Positions 1-10,635 of a stretch of 64,000 bases of DNA are shown here, piece after piece; the first letter of the stretch is position 1, and the number at the start of each line of letters is the position of its first letter. The translations under genes were made by a program, and so were the position numbers. This stretch comes from Ascarosepion bandense (Eukaryota; Mollusca; Cephalopoda; Sepiida; Sepiidae). Where the stretch lies: contig JBBBDQ010001456.1 of the NCBI GenBank assembly GCA_037127315.1, positions 2,261,501 to 2,325,500 of the forward strand. The letters are read 5' to 3'. The notes below the pieces were generated by a model that was given only the letters and a program-made list of their open reading frames with translations, ran no database searches and was not told where the DNA came from.

Positions 1-2
1 CA

Positions 3-1109
3 GTAATATACTGGGCAGGGATGAATAAAGACATTGAAGACTTTATCAATAGCTGCAGAACCTGCCAAAAATACCAGACAAGTATTCCAGCTGAAACTAT
101 GCATCAGCATGAAAGCCCTACTTACCCATGGCAATACATCAGTGCAGATCTGTTCACAATGGCAGGGAATGAGTACCTGTTAGTAGCAGATCAGTACAGC
201 CGAAGCCCATTCATACGTCGACTCAGATCCACCTCATCAGCAGCTGTTATTAAACACATAAAAGCGATATTCGAGGAGAGGGGTGTACCGGAAATCGTAT
301 ACACAGATAACGGCACACAGTTCACAAGCTGGGAGTTCAGAAACTTCTCAGCAACTTACAGTTTCTTGCACAAGACATCCTCACCGCACTACCCGAAATC
401 CAACGGCTTTGCAGAAAGGATGGTTGGAGTGTGTAAGAAAATACTGCTCAAGGCGCGTGAAACTGGACAAGACAGTTATCTAGCGATGATGGCTTATAGA
501 GTCACACCAATATCAGCAAACCTTGGCTCACCAGCGGAGTTGCTGAATGGTCGACAGATACGGACCCCACTGGTGTCAAAACAACAGCTGGGTGAGGAAA
601 AAACAAGAATGGAAATTCTAAAGCAAAAAAAAAAATCAAGGGAATACTACAACAGGCAGAATAGTAGACAGCATTCACGTCTATATGCTGGACAAAAAGT
701 TTATGTCCAGCATGAGAAAACAAGGCTATGGGAGCCTGGGATGATCCGTCATCATGATACCCATCCAAGGTCGTACATAGTTGAGTCTGAAAGTGGTAAT
801 ATCCACAGAAGAAATCGACAATATATCAGACCAGCTAAGGGAGACCCAATAAGGAACAATGATGACCAACCGCCTACAACTGAAGCAAAAGGAGCACATA
901 ATAGTGTCAGTACTCCACTACTTCAGTATACTCAGCAGAGTTCACCAGTGACAGAACCCAAGCAGAGAATATTACCAGAGGAACGAGCACAACCCATGTT
1001 GGTAAAACAGCCAACCTCTGAACCCCCCATCAGCAGGCACTACAGACCCGTCCCAAAGCCGAGACGATCCATGCGGTGTGTAAAGACTCCTCAGAGGCTA
1101 GACCTCTAA
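3..1109 (+). CDS. Gypsy-type integrase, C-terminal part of pol (5' partial)
   Basis: The frame is open to the window edge, so the methionine at 21 is internal and the protein is truncated only by the window. It starts in the zinc-binding region (CRTCQ). A DDE core follows with D43 in SADLF, D96 in YTDNG and E132 in GFAERM, counted from the methionine at 21. A basic C-terminal domain contains YAGQKVYVQ, LWEPGMI and a PRSY segment, then a proline-rich tail ending at a stop. This arrangement is that of Ty3/Gypsy integrases, probably Mag-like. The enzyme would insert element cDNA into the genome. It is intact over 362 residues, unlike nearly all other transposon ORFs here. A candidate polypurine tract and LTR follow. 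Confidence 0.9.
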   Translation, partial: VIYWAGMNKDIEDFINSCRTCQKYQTSIPAETMHQHESPTYPWQYISADLFTMAGNEYLLVADQYSRSPFIRRLRSTSSAAVIKHIKAIFEERGVPEIVYTDNGTQFTSWEFRNFSATYSFLHKTSSPHYPKSNGFAERMVGVCKKILLKARETGQDSYLAMMAYRVTPISANLGSPAELLNGRQIRTPLVSKQQLGEEKTRMEILKQKKKSREYYNRQNSRQHSRLYAGQKVYVQHEKTRLWEPGMIRHHDTHPRSYIVESESGNIHRRNRQYIRPAKGDPIRNNDDQPPTTEAKGAHNSVSTPLLQYTQQSSPVTEPKQRILPEERAQPMLVKQPTSEPPISRHYRPVPKPRRSMRCVKTPQRLDL

Positions 1110-1245
1110 AGATTCCTCCTACAAATATATAGACTCTAGCCCCCAGTAGCAATCTTAAAAAACTAGAAGTAAAAAAAAAAAGAAAAGAGAAATTAAAAAA
1201 AAAAAGAATTATTAAATGAGCCCACTCTCAATTGAGAAAGGGAGA

Positions 1246-1432
1246 TGTCATGATAAGTAGATAAGTTGTTCCCCTTAGCATGATCCCTTAAGACAAGGGC
1301 TTATAATCTGCCCTTGGTTTTTGTCACTTCCTGGAATGACCGAGCATGAATAAAACATGTCAGATCCGGAGTCCCTGCCTTCCTTCTTAATATCGAATCC
1401 ATCAGCATGAATGGATCACGTATAATGTAACA
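1246..1432 (+). repeat. Probable 3' LTR of the Gypsy element
   Basis: A purine-rich tract (GAAAGGGAGA) ends at 1245 and is followed by TGTCATGATAAG, a typical LTR start. AATAAA occurs near 1351. TGTAACA at 1426-1432 would supply the CA end. The 5' LTR lies outside the window, so the end position is a guess. Confidence 0.5.
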
Positions 1433-1649
1433 GATACTTCCCAGACAGACCTTCTTACGCATGAAGTTAAACAGGCTTTATAATACTGATAAAAGCTATT
1501 GACTTGAATATTGTTCAAACCATTAAATATTAATTATTTACAAAATATGTTACAAAATGGATCAACTCTGACATTTCATAATTCAAACATTTCCAATGGA
1601 TACTTGCATTTGAGCAGATATCCCTTCTACAATCAAACAGTACATTTAT

Positions 1650-1765
1650 TTATATCTACCAATAAATGAATAATCGAGAAATCTTGCTTGGAAAGTTTTC
1701 TGGCAGGATTCGAACCTAGCAAGAGATTTGTCTATTATTCAGACCAGTAGGTATAAATATACATG
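1650..1765 (-). repeat. tRNA-derived SINE-like fragment
   Basis: On the minus strand a good B box (GGTTCGAATCC) follows an anticodon-arm-like segment, and the piece ends in TTTCCAAGCAAGATTT. The same ending occurs in plus orientation near 2091-2108, after a second tRNA-like head. The two look like one SINE family in opposite orientations. Ends are not defined. Confidence 0.45.
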
Positions 1766-1984
1766 CTGAATTATAAAAAACAGTATCTACTCAATTGCAA
1801 GTATCCATTAAAAATAATGTGTAAATCTAAAAAGTCAGATCCAATCCATTTCGCAACAGATTTTGCAAATAAATTGTCTTTGTTTACATTAAGATGCGAA
1901 AGCAGAACAGATATGAATATCATAATAAAAAGAAAAGAAATAATCAGAAAATGTGTTTAAAAGCATTATTTTGGGCTTTGTTTG

Positions 1985-2114
1985 GCTGTAAGTCTTTTGT
2001 GGTCGAGCAGTCAAGATACATCAGATCAATTGATGGTGTCCCCTAAGAAATGCAGGCTCGAATCTTGCCGGAAGATGCATATTTTCCAAGCAAGATTTTT
2101 CAATTATTCAAGCA

Positions 2115-2120
<6 letters not shown>
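1985..2120 (+). repeat. tRNA-derived SINE-like fragment
   Basis: The A-box-like TGGTCGAGCAGTC near 2000 and B-box-like GGCTCGAATCTTGC near 2052 have tRNA spacing. The 3' part matches the inverted copy at 1650-1765. A (TA)n run begins at 2118. A related head (TGGTCGAGCGGTC) occurs near 41870. Confidence 0.45.
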
Positions 2121-2158
<38 letters not shown>

Positions 2159-2159
2159 A

Positions 2160-2990
2160 AAAACAAAAAAAAAACAAACAAAAAGACAAAAAAAAGCAAA
2201 ACAAAGTATTACTCAAATTACAAAAAATTATTTAAAAAACAATAAAAAAACTCAATTAGCTACATAACTATATTCCAAATGATGCCATTTTTTGTTATAT
2301 TCTGCTTCAGAAACAGTAAGACATCAACAAGTGGCTATTTATATCCATTACATATCAGCAAGCTATTATAGGTATGCTTCAATAAAATTGCAAAGGGCTT
2401 ATAAATGAAATTAAAAGGTTAGAATATATGCTTGTTAGAAAAAAATAAAATAACAGAAAGCAGAAATAATCAACAAAAGGCTAAGTTAAAAGCAAAATTT
2501 TTTTTTAAGTAGGAAATTCAAAAAATTATATATCAATGACAATATTTTCCTTAAAAAAAAACAAGAAATTGCAATTAAACATTTATCGAATTAAATAATT
2601 CGAGTTTTATTACATTTTTTATTTTGCAATTCAGAGCAGATTTTCAGGAAATAAAATTAAGAATTGAAGATAGAATTATAATATTTATATTCTCTAAAGA
2701 GTCCTGCTTTTAGCTAATTTATTATATTTTTTCGATGAATTTCTCTCTTAATAAATTAAAATAGTACTTCGGTCTTTTCTCTAAGTCTTAAAACATTTTG
2801 ACAATAAAACATTTTTTAAAGTTTCAACTTGAGTTTTTCCTTATGCTACGCTGTTTTTTTTTTTGTTTTTTTTTTCAGTGAAAAAGTACTTAAATTTTTC
2901 TAGATGAAGCATTGGTAAATTTTTGTTTTAGGTCCCGAAGCCTTTCATCCCTTCAGTGCAAAATGTCCTGTGAAATCAGTTATTGTTCAT
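2160..2990. other. AT-rich stretch, no gene seen
   Basis: A-rich, then T-rich sequence with no coding potential or repeat that I recognise. The short ORFs over 2118-2154 are only (TA)n translated. Confidence 0.6.
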
Positions 2991-2992
2991 TC

Positions 2993-3106
2993 ATGTTGGA
3001 TTTGGTTCGCCCCTACCAGATCCAAGGATTGGACCCATGACCACTAGATGATACTAACACATGTATAACCAACTACTATATAGACTACGCCACCTATCTG
3101 AAGGAC
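2993..3106 (-). repeat. tRNA-like SINE fragment
   Basis: Reading the minus strand, a block resembling an A box (GGCGTAGTC...AGTTGG) is followed about 35 bases later by GGGTCCAATCC, close to a B box. This is consistent with a SINE head. No target duplication was seen. Confidence 0.4.
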
Positions 3107-3289
3107 TCAGTGATGTCTTTTTGGAGCCTTATATATTCAGTGTCAGATGGATTTTGACAGCTGAATTATGTTGTGGGTACATGTCACTTGTCATAATTTT
3201 GTATTTATTCCGAGATGAGTAATTTTCAATTATCTTGGAACTAATTCGACATACATATGTACATAAATATGTGCATATACATATAAATA

Positions 3290-3350
3290 TGTACATAAAT
3301 ATATATATATATATATATATATTAACACATATATATTTATTTACAAACAT

Positions 3351-3397
<47 letters not shown>

Positions 3398-3463
3398 TAC
3401 GCATATGTGGATACAATCATATATACGTATACATATAAATATGTATACATAAATATATTAACA

Positions 3464-3495
<32 letters not shown>

Positions 3496-3510
3496 GATAT
3501 ATATGCATAT
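3290..3510. repeat. (TA)n / (ACAT)n microsatellite cluster
   Basis: Several TA runs (3300-3320, 3360-3390) and ACAT repeats (about 3462-3491). ORFs here encode only Ile/Tyr repeats and are artefacts. Confidence 0.9.
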
Positions 3511-3589
3511 ATACTTTTACGGAAATTACAGTGGAGGGAAAATGTAAATCCAGGTAATTTATGAAGCTCACATTTCACCATCCAACAAC

Positions 3590-3889
3590 AAGAAAAATTA
3601 CCGGACTTATATTGGTATGTCCGCGGGGCCCTTTAAGCAAAGGTATTCTTTTTCGAACCCGGGTCATAAATACCAGACAGCTCTTTCACGGAGATTCTGG
3701 TAAATGAAGGAAGAAGGGCTGGACCCTGTAGCTAGTTGGAAACTGATAGGTTCAGCCCGAATTCCGAGGAATTTTCGTGATAGGTGCGATCTGTGTCTGC
3801 AAGAAAAAATACTAATATTAAAGTACCCAAACCAGCACCTACTCTTCATTAATAAGTGCCGCCATAAGGCGAAATTTGTGAACATTTAA
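3590..3889 (+). pseudogene. Penelope-like element, end of the GIY-YIG endonuclease region
   Basis: The translation reads RTYIGMSAGPFKQRYSF, then SRRFW, one stop, MKEEGLDPVASWKLIGSA and a cysteine pair (CDLC), ending KCRHKAKF. This matches the C-termini of the PLE copies at 18700, 38300, 48300 and 62000 in this window. YIG belongs to the GIY-YIG nuclease, which nicks DNA for target-primed reverse transcription. The RT part is absent (5' truncated) and one stop interrupts the reading frame. Confidence 0.8.
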
Positions 3890-4914
3890 AATTTAAGTTC
3901 TAAATTCAGTTTTTAGGAGAGAAAATATAAATTAAATTGTTTTTGATTAATTAATTAAATTTTTAAATAGTAAATTTGAACCCCTCTACCTTATTCTTCC
4001 TTTCTCCTATTAATATCGACCTTCCTCTTCCTTTCTCCTATTAATAACAGGACATTTTTAAGAAGTAGGGATACTTAGACTAGCTTAACCCCCAATTTTT
4101 CCTGCATGTTTGTATAATTTTCTCCTCACTTAAAAATCTTTAAAAAAAAAAATTTAATAAATTTAATAAATTTTATTTTTAATTCAAATCTAGGTTTATA
4201 ATTAATTAAATTAATTTAATTAAACTTAAATAAATTATATGTCAGCTTTTGTCCCACCAAATAATTTTTTTTCTAAAAATCTTTTTTCTAATAACTTCAT
4301 CCCATTTAAAAACGCTAGTTTTGTTAACACGTCCCTAGCGTCTCTACGAAGATTAAAGCTTTTTTTTCCTTATTTTTTCTTTCTTTTCTTTTTCCTATTT
4401 CTTACCTTTCCTTTCCATTTTGTTTAACCCACTTCCCTGTCAAACACCACTTCCTATTTCTTCCTTCACTTCCCCTTCCTCTTTTTTTAGAGCTAGACAA
4501 TGCCAAATTTTTAAATTTTTCACTTACAACTCAATCTAAAAGTAACGTTGTCCAAAATCTAAAAATAGACATTGATTGCTACCTACTATCCTATCTATCT
4601 AGTTTTTTCTGAGACGTAAATTTTTGAACTTCCGCCGGGAATATCTTATTTTATTTTGAGTATAAAAGTTGCTGATGAGATGTGAAATCTCTCTTAGGGA
4701 TTTCATGTTGAAATGATCATACAACGGTTTTGAACTTCGAAATTTATTTTATTTTATAATTGGCTCTGTAATTTAAATATTAATTACATTGAGCCCTCCA
4801 CCTGGATCCTTTTTTAATATTAAAATATTAATATTAATTAGGATCGGGTCTTTGGGATTTACCTTCCTGCTTTTCCTTTTGGATTAAAGTTTTTATATAT
4901 ATATATATATATAT
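3890..4914 (+). mobile_element. Penelope-like element 3' untranslated region
   Basis: Pyrimidine-rich and AT-rich sequence after the PLE stop codon. It ends with AATATTAATTAGGATCGGGT, which recurs at the very end of the window (63980-64000) downstream of another PLE copy, so it is the family's 3' end. It carries the hammerhead at 4668-4725 and runs into a short (TA)n at 4894-4914. Confidence 0.7.
4668..4725 (+). ncRNA. Hammerhead ribozyme (type I, PLE-associated)
   Basis: Parts in order: stem I strand GUUG; core CUGAUGA; stem II GAUGUGAAAUC pairing over 11 bp, with G-U pairs, to GAUUUCAUGUU; GAAA; short palindromic stem III UGAUCA; cleavage trinucleotide AUA; stem I closing strand CAAC. All invariant core positions are present. 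Short palindromic stem III is known for ribozymes in Penelope-like elements, which may act as dimers. It would self-cleave the element's RNA. Activity is inferred from the fold. Confidence 0.8.
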
Positions 4915-5225
4915 TGTTACGAACCCGTTTGGGTTAGCAACACATAAAAATACAATTTTAGTTGGAATAATGCTGAATAGAGTGAATTAAACTATAACGC
5001 AAGATAATTTTATACAGAAAGGAAATTTATTATAACACACAAACACACAGGAAAACACACAGGAAAAACACACAGGAAAAAGGTGATAGAACCGCACCTA
5101 GAACGGGTTCAACTTCGTACTAGTTTCACGCAATATTCACTAGAAAATAAAAGGTGAGTCTAACGAGGAAGATATTTGGAGGAAGTTTAGGCGGAATGGA
5201 AAAAGGTCATTCAACTCAGCTAAAG

Positions 5226-5288
<63 letters not shown>

Positions 5289-5820
5289 CTAGGTTTTGGT
5301 CAGAGTGATTCACAAAACAATCTTTACCTTTCACGGCAGCACGTGGTGTATTCACTGGATGTTGAGGAAGGTCTTCGTGTGGAGAATTTTGGCAGGTAGC
5401 TTGGTGGAAAGTTCTTTCGACGTCTTGAACAAATAGCCGGAGAGAGGTGTACGCCTGACCGGTAGCCCAACAACTTTCTCGTTTTCTACTATTTCTTCCC
5501 TTTTATATAGAAACAGGGGCCTATATTCATTGGCCCTCTCTTTCTCTGGTCTTTTCTTTCTTTTCATTGTAACCATGGTTACCAGGCGATTTAATCTCTT
5601 TTGGTGAAGGGTAGAACCTGACCCAGTGACCTAATTCATACTACTCTCCTTTCTGGAGTTGCAGAACCCTGACCGAATGAACTAATTCATACTACTCTCC
5701 TTTCTGGAGTGGTAGAACTCTGACCGAATGACCAGTTACTACTACTGTTACTAAGGTGACTATTTTAGTCATGACCCAAGGCTTTTGGGGCGAAAAAACG
5801 CTTCTAATTTCCTCGTTGCA
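4915..5820 (-). repeat. 3' LTR of the Gmr1-like element
   Basis: Begins TGTTACGAACCCGTTTGGG and ends CTCGTTGCA in plus reading. It aligns along its length with 11877-12601. It is longer mainly because of a (TA)n run at 5229-5285 and extra ACACAGGAAAA repeats, both absent from the other LTR. Confidence 0.9.
5229..5285. repeat. (TA)n microsatellite inside the LTR
   Basis: About 28 TA units. The corresponding place in the other LTR (near 12150) has none, so the run grew after insertion or was lost there. Confidence 0.9.
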
Positions 5821-5832
5821 CTTCCCCTCTTT
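5821..5832 (-). promoter_or_regulatory. Polypurine tract of the LTR element
   Basis: The minus strand reads AAAGAGGGGAAG directly against the 3' LTR start, the position and composition expected of the plus-strand DNA primer. Confidence 0.7.
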
Positions 5833-6012
5833 AGAGTAAAAGTTTTGAATTACAAATGAAAAACTTTTATAGAAAAATTTAGTTAAGTTTACACACAAAA
5901 TATTTCTTTTTGGGCAATCAGTCGTAACTGATTGCCCAAAAAGATTGTCTAACTGTTTTGTAAAACAATAAGTTCGATTTGTAGCAAAATTATACTACCA
6001 CAATTTGTCATA

Positions 6013-6470
6013 TTATAATATGATAATGCATCTAGATAATGCATCTGCAATAACATTGTTCTTTCCTTTAATATGTTTTATTATAATGTTGCATTCTTGT
6101 AGGAGAAGACTCCATCTTGTCAGTCTCTGGTTTTTGTTTTTCATCCTTTGAAGAAAAGTTAGTGGTTTATGGTCGTTAAAGACCAAAACAGAATACACTG
6201 AGATAGAAGCCGATGTGTTGTAGCGTTAACACTGATAAACACTCCTTTTCAATGGTAGAGTAATTCTTTTGGTGGGTGTTTAACTTTTTGGAGAAGTATC
6301 CAATTGCTCTGTCGATACCTTCATCATCTTCTTGGGTTAAGATATCGCCCATTCCGACATCACTGGCATCAATTTGTAATTTGAATTGTCTTGTGAAATC
6401 TGATGTTGCGAGAGCTGGGCCCTCCATGAGTGTCGATTTAATTTTGTTGAAAGCCGCATCACAGGTCTCA
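6013..6470 (-). pseudogene. RNase H domain of the Gmr1-like element
   Basis: Two overlapping frames give LQIDASDVGMGDIL, NYSTIEKECLSV and VFNDHKPLTFL, ending NNVIADALSR. These are the catalytic Asp, Glu and Asp regions of Ty3/Gypsy RNase H and the usual domain end. One frameshift lies near 6190. After ADALSR the element goes to PPT and LTR in under 200 bases with no integrase, which is the key feature of the domain order. Confidence 0.85.
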
Positions 6471-6536
6471 CTTCATTTATATTTTACATCCTTTCTAAGG
6501 AGATCCGTGAGAGGAGTTGCTATTGATGAGAAATTT

Positions 6537-7139
6537 TTACAAAACTTTCGGTAGCAATCTGCCATACCGAGAAATCTCATTCATTGGTTTTTGTTGGTTG
6601 GAATAGGATACTCTAGGATAGCATCCACATTTGCGGTGATAGGCTTGTCCTTGACTAACAGTATGGCCAAAATAATTCAATTTTGCATGACAAAATTCAC
6701 TTTTGTTTAGTTTCATACATAGGTTTACCTCTTCTAGTTTAAGGAAAAGTTGTTTTATGATGCGTAAATGTTCGTTCCAAGTCATACTGTACACAATTAC
6801 ATCATCTATGTAGACATCACATCCTTGGATGTCATGTAGAAGAGAATGCATCATCCTTTGAAATGTTGCTGGTGCGTTTTTCATTCTGAACCCCATAACC
6901 TTGTATTAGTATAGTCCGTCAGGAGTCACGAACGCTGAAATTTCTTTGTTGACAGTTGAAGGTACTTGCCAATAACCTTTCATCAAATCGAATTTACTGA
7001 CGTATTTTGACTTGCCAACTTTGTCAATACAATCATCAATTTTAGGAATTGGATATGAGTCACTTTTGGTTAGAGCATTTACTTTCCGGAAGTCTGTAAC
7101 AAATCTGTAGGAGCCATCGAATTTTTACTAGGAACTTCA
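6537..7139 (-). pseudogene. Reverse transcriptase of the Gmr1-like element
   Basis: Minus-strand reading gives YRFVTDFRKVNALTKSDSYP, KFDLMKGYWQVP, FRMKNAPATFQRMM and YIDDVIVYS, the YxDD active site. One stop lies near 6902. The conserved segment normally before FVTDFRKVN is missing, so the 5' part of RT is deleted. The protein would copy element RNA into DNA. Confidence 0.9.
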
Positions 7140-7357
7140 GGAAAAAGATTTTTGAAATCACTGACCAAACCATGTATTTCTTTTCTATTTTCATTTGATA
7201 AATGTTCAAATTTTACATTCAAGTTAACCAGTATTTCCGAGTTCTTTAAATGACTACTTTGACCTATCCGCCCCCCGACAACTGTATCTTCCTCGTTATC
7301 TAAATCATGATCAGATGAATTTATTTTAGTAATGTTGTGAATGGCTTAACCATATTT

Positions 7358-7422
7358 TTGACAGAAATTTTTTTTACATTGATAGAAATAATTCTATCAA
7401 TGTAAAAAAAAATTTCTGTCAA
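7358..7422. repeat. Near-perfect hairpin inside the LTR element
   Basis: Arms TTGACAGAAATTTTTTTTAC... and its complement are about 30 bp each, with a loop of a few bases and one extra T. The hairpin sits between the integrase C-terminus and the RT. Confidence 0.85.
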
Positions 7423-7434
7423 TGTAACTTTTTT

Positions 7435-8155
7435 TTATGTGGCAAACTCTTTTCTGTTTCCTTCGATCTGGGGTGTGGATGATATTATTTAAATCGTTTA
7501 TTTTATTTTCTATTTCATACGGACCAAAATATCTTGCTTGTAGGGAATTATGTAAATTATGGAATTGGTAAAAATATTAAAACTTTGTCACCAATTTCAA
7601 ATTTTCGATTTTTACTATTTTTATCATATCCAGACTTCATTCTTACTTACTTAGTTTTTTTAAATTTTCTTGTGCTATTTTTAAGCCTCGTGTAATTTCT
7701 CTTTAAATTCGATACATAATCTAAGAGGTGCATTTCATTTTTCTCCGTTAACCATTTTTCTTTTAAAAGTCTTAGGGGTCCCCTCACAGTATGTCCGAAC
7801 ACAAGTTCAAAAGAGAGTCTTGTACAGCTTTTCTAGCCGCAAACAGAACAAAATGAACGCCTTCGTCCCAATCTCTTTTATATTGATGACAAAATTTTCT
7901 CATCATGGACTTTAGGGTCTGATGAAAACGCTTCCTGTGATTCGGGGTGATAAACACTGGATTTGTGCTGTTTAATATCCATTTCATTCATTACTTGTTG
8001 AAATAAATCAGATATAAAGTTTGTGCCTTGGTCTGATTGAATGGCTGAGGGAATCCCAACTAAACAGAAAAACTTAGTTAAAGCCTTAATTATAGTTCTA
8101 GTCTTAATATTTCTTAAAGGGACAGCTTCTGGAAAGCGAGTCGACGTACACATAA
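7435..8155 (-). pseudogene. Integrase core and C-terminus (after the LINE insertion)
   Basis: From the junction the minus strand reads MCTSTRFPEAVPLRNIKT, IQSDQGTNF (second Asp), then SVYHPESQ just before the third acidic region, and RDWDEGVHFVLFAARKAVQ after a frameshift. Further down FEIGDKVLIFLP marks the C-terminal domain. This continues the integrase fragment at 10930-11334. Confidence 0.85.
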
Positions 8156-8494
8156 TTTTTTTAATCGTTTTACCCCGAGCAAGGCGGTAATGCCACTGAT
8201 GTGCAGGGGGCTACATAGGTGTAGAAAGATTAATTAGGAAAGAGTGAAGAGGAAGACGAACCAGTTAAAAAGGAGCAATAGAAAGATGAGAATGCAGGTG
8301 TGATGACAGTTTCAAAGGTGGAGAGAAAGGTAAGGATATACGGAGTGGGGAAAGAACTAGAGTCAAGTGGTTAATAGATGAGTATTGACATTGCATTTAA
8401 ATTCCTGGAGGTTGTAGCCGTCAGGAAAGCAAGAATATGGGAGCGAGTTCTATAGGCGGGAAGTGGGAGAGAAGAAGCTGCAGGAGTAGAATTG

Positions 8495-8866
8495 TCATCT
8501 GCATTTGATTAATCTAACTGTGAATGGGTGGGACCCAGTTGCTAATCTGGTTGCACGAGTAAACACCTGTTGAGGAGGCACCAGTGACTTGAGTTCGTCC
8601 GAGCAGAAACCATGAAAATATTTATAGAACAGACAAAGGGAGGCCACATTTCGTCGGTGGGGAAGTGGCTGTAGACGAACCGCAAAGTCAGTACCTATCA
8701 CATTACTGATTCTCCTTTGGAGCCTGTCGAGAACACTGAGATGAACGGCAGGGGCGCCTGACCATATATGGCAGCAGTAATTCATGCACTGACGAATGGT
8801 TGACTTGTATATATGCAGGATGGATTCAGGCGGAAAAAAAAATCCTGGCCCGACACAGTGACCCAA
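8495..8866 (-). pseudogene. LINE ORF2 C-terminal region
   Basis: SILHIYKSTIRQCMNYCCHI, WSGAP, LDRLQRRISNVIG and LCLFYKYFHGFCSDELKSLV align almost residue for residue with the LINE copy at 20915-21577. This is the post-RT region of Jockey/CR1-like ORF2. A frameshift separates it from the RT. Confidence 0.85.
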
Positions 8867-8899
8867 TCTTCTTAGCAGTAGATTTAGCTATGGACTCGA

Positions 8900-9803
8900 T
8901 GTAGTGGTTCTATTTGAGATCAGAAGAGAGAGTAAGGCCGAGGAGGCGCAGTGTATTGCTCTCAGGGAAAATCGCTTGGTCCATGCTTATGGGAGGTAGG
9001 AGAGGTTGCCTGTAATGATTGTCAGACAACAGCTTGGTCTTAGACGCATTGAAATTGACAAGCCAAGAGTGTAGATCCCATTCAAGGTCAGCAGCGAGAT
9101 TATGTTTGTTCGCCGCGACATGCGGGAGTAAATTGTGGTGTCATTTGCGTAGATGCCTACTTAGCACTTGATCTCATCTGGGAGGTCGTCGGTCCCAGGA
9201 TAGAGCCCTGTGGGACACCAGCATTTGTGCTGTAGGATGAAGAGGCATGTCCATTCAAAACGACCTTCATTTTGCGGTTATTTAAAAAAGATTAGATTAG
9301 ATCAAGCAATTAGATGGTCCGGTAATGCCGTAACCCCGTAGCTTGCATAGAAGGCCAGAATGCCAAACCCTGTCAGAAGCCTTGGAGATGTCCGAGCAAC
9401 AGCACGAGCCTCGCCATTGGGACTCATCAAGGGTCTGGGGCATGTACTCCGTAACGGTTGTTAGCATGTCGGCCGTGGACCTGGCAAAACGGAAGCCATA
9501 CTGCCTGTCAGAGAAGAGTTTGTGGACAGTAAGATGTTGAACTATTTCAGCATTAATTATGGCCTCGAACACTTTCCCGAAAATTGGTAGAAGACTGATA
9601 GGGCGATAGTTGGATGGATCCGAGGGTTCACCACAGTTCTTAAATACAGGAACGACTGAAGAGAACTTCCAGCATGAAGGAAAACAGGAAGCAGAAAGGC
9701 AGTAGTTATACAGTTTAGAGAGGACAGGGGAGAGTTCAGGAGCACACCTTTTAAGGACTATCACCGGGATTCCATCACCACCGCTCGCCTTATGGGGGAT
9801 CAA
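8900..9803 (-). pseudogene. LINE reverse transcriptase
   Basis: KASGGDGIPVIVLKRCAPEL, FPSCWKFSSVVPVFKN, NYRPISLLPIFGKVFE and FSDRQYGFR are RT blocks 1-3 of a non-LTR retrotransposon. The reading continues, broken, through KASDRVWH towards 8900. The clade is probably Jockey/CR1-like, judged from motif style only. Confidence 0.85.
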
Positions 9804-10623
9804 GTTTTGAAATTACTCGGGATACTACTGTCAGGGTAATATATACGTCGTGCAGTTTGGCCTCAGTTCTAATAGGGAAGTCGGGTGAGTGCACTCCAGA
9901 TGAGTCAAATGTGGAGTTGGATGAGAATCTGCGAGCAAAGCACTCAGCTTTGTCCGCAGATGACGTGAGAACCTCAAATTCATTGATTAAAGGAGGTATT
10001 GAGGATTTGCTATTGTTCAGTACCCGTTTGCATAACCGCCAATAGTCCTTGGAGCCGAACTTGCGGTCAGCTATGAGCTGTCGCATTCTCTCAGCAAACA
10101 ACCGTTTGGCGTCATTCAGGATTCTCTTGCACTCCTTACGAGCAGACGTGAATGGGCGCCTATTGTGATTAGATGACTGTCTCCGGAATAGTCGGAAGTA
10201 ATGTTTCCTGTGGGCAATGGCAGCCGAACAGGCAGGGGAGAACCACGGAGAGGAATGAGGTTTTAGATAATACTTCCTGGTAGGTATGAAGGCATCAATG
10301 CCAGCTTTCACCCATGACGAAACCTCAGAGGCACAGTCATCAACTGGGAGATCGAACACTTTTCCCCAAGGGACGTCGCAGAGGAAATCGCGAAAGGCGT
10401 CCCAGTCAGCTTTTTGGTAGCAGTAGGAGGTCTTATAGGTAGGAGGCTCCTGTGGGTAGTGAGATTGAAAAGAAATATTAAGAGAGACAACAGCATGGTC
10501 GGAGTTGCCGTGAGGGCAAAGCTGCGAGACTTGACAGGCGTTAGGTGCAGAGGTAAAACATATATCTATTAGCGAGGAGTGTCCAGAGGGAGTGCTTGGA
10601 AAGCGAGTGGGGAAGTCCACCAC
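9790..10623 (-). CDS. LINE endonuclease end and linker
   Basis: A 277-residue open frame: SSLIDICFTS and NSDHAVVSLNI close the AP-endonuclease domain (the SDH box). A basic linker before the RT (RKECKRILNDAKRLFAERMR, DYWRLCKRVLN) follows. The frame ends at SRVISKLDPP, and the RT resumes in another frame. Confidence 0.8.
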   Translation of the reverse strand: MVDFPTRFPSTPSGHSSLIDICFTSAPNACQVSQLCPHGNSDHAVVSLNISFQSHYPQEPPTYKTSYCYQKADWDAFRDFLCDVPWGKVFDLPVDDCASEVSSWVKAGIDAFIPTRKYYLKPHSSPWFSPACSAAIAHRKHYFRLFRRQSSNHNRRPFTSARKECKRILNDAKRLFAERMRQLIADRKFGSKDYWRLCKRVLNNSKSSIPPLINEFEVLTSSADKAECFARRFSSNSTFDSSGVHSPDFPIRTEAKLHDVYITLTVVSRVISKLDPP

Positions 10624-10635
10624 TTGCGTAAGGGA

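Noticed and set aside
1680..1765. A functional tRNA gene
   Set aside because: Good B box but no proper acceptor stem; matches a repeated SINE.
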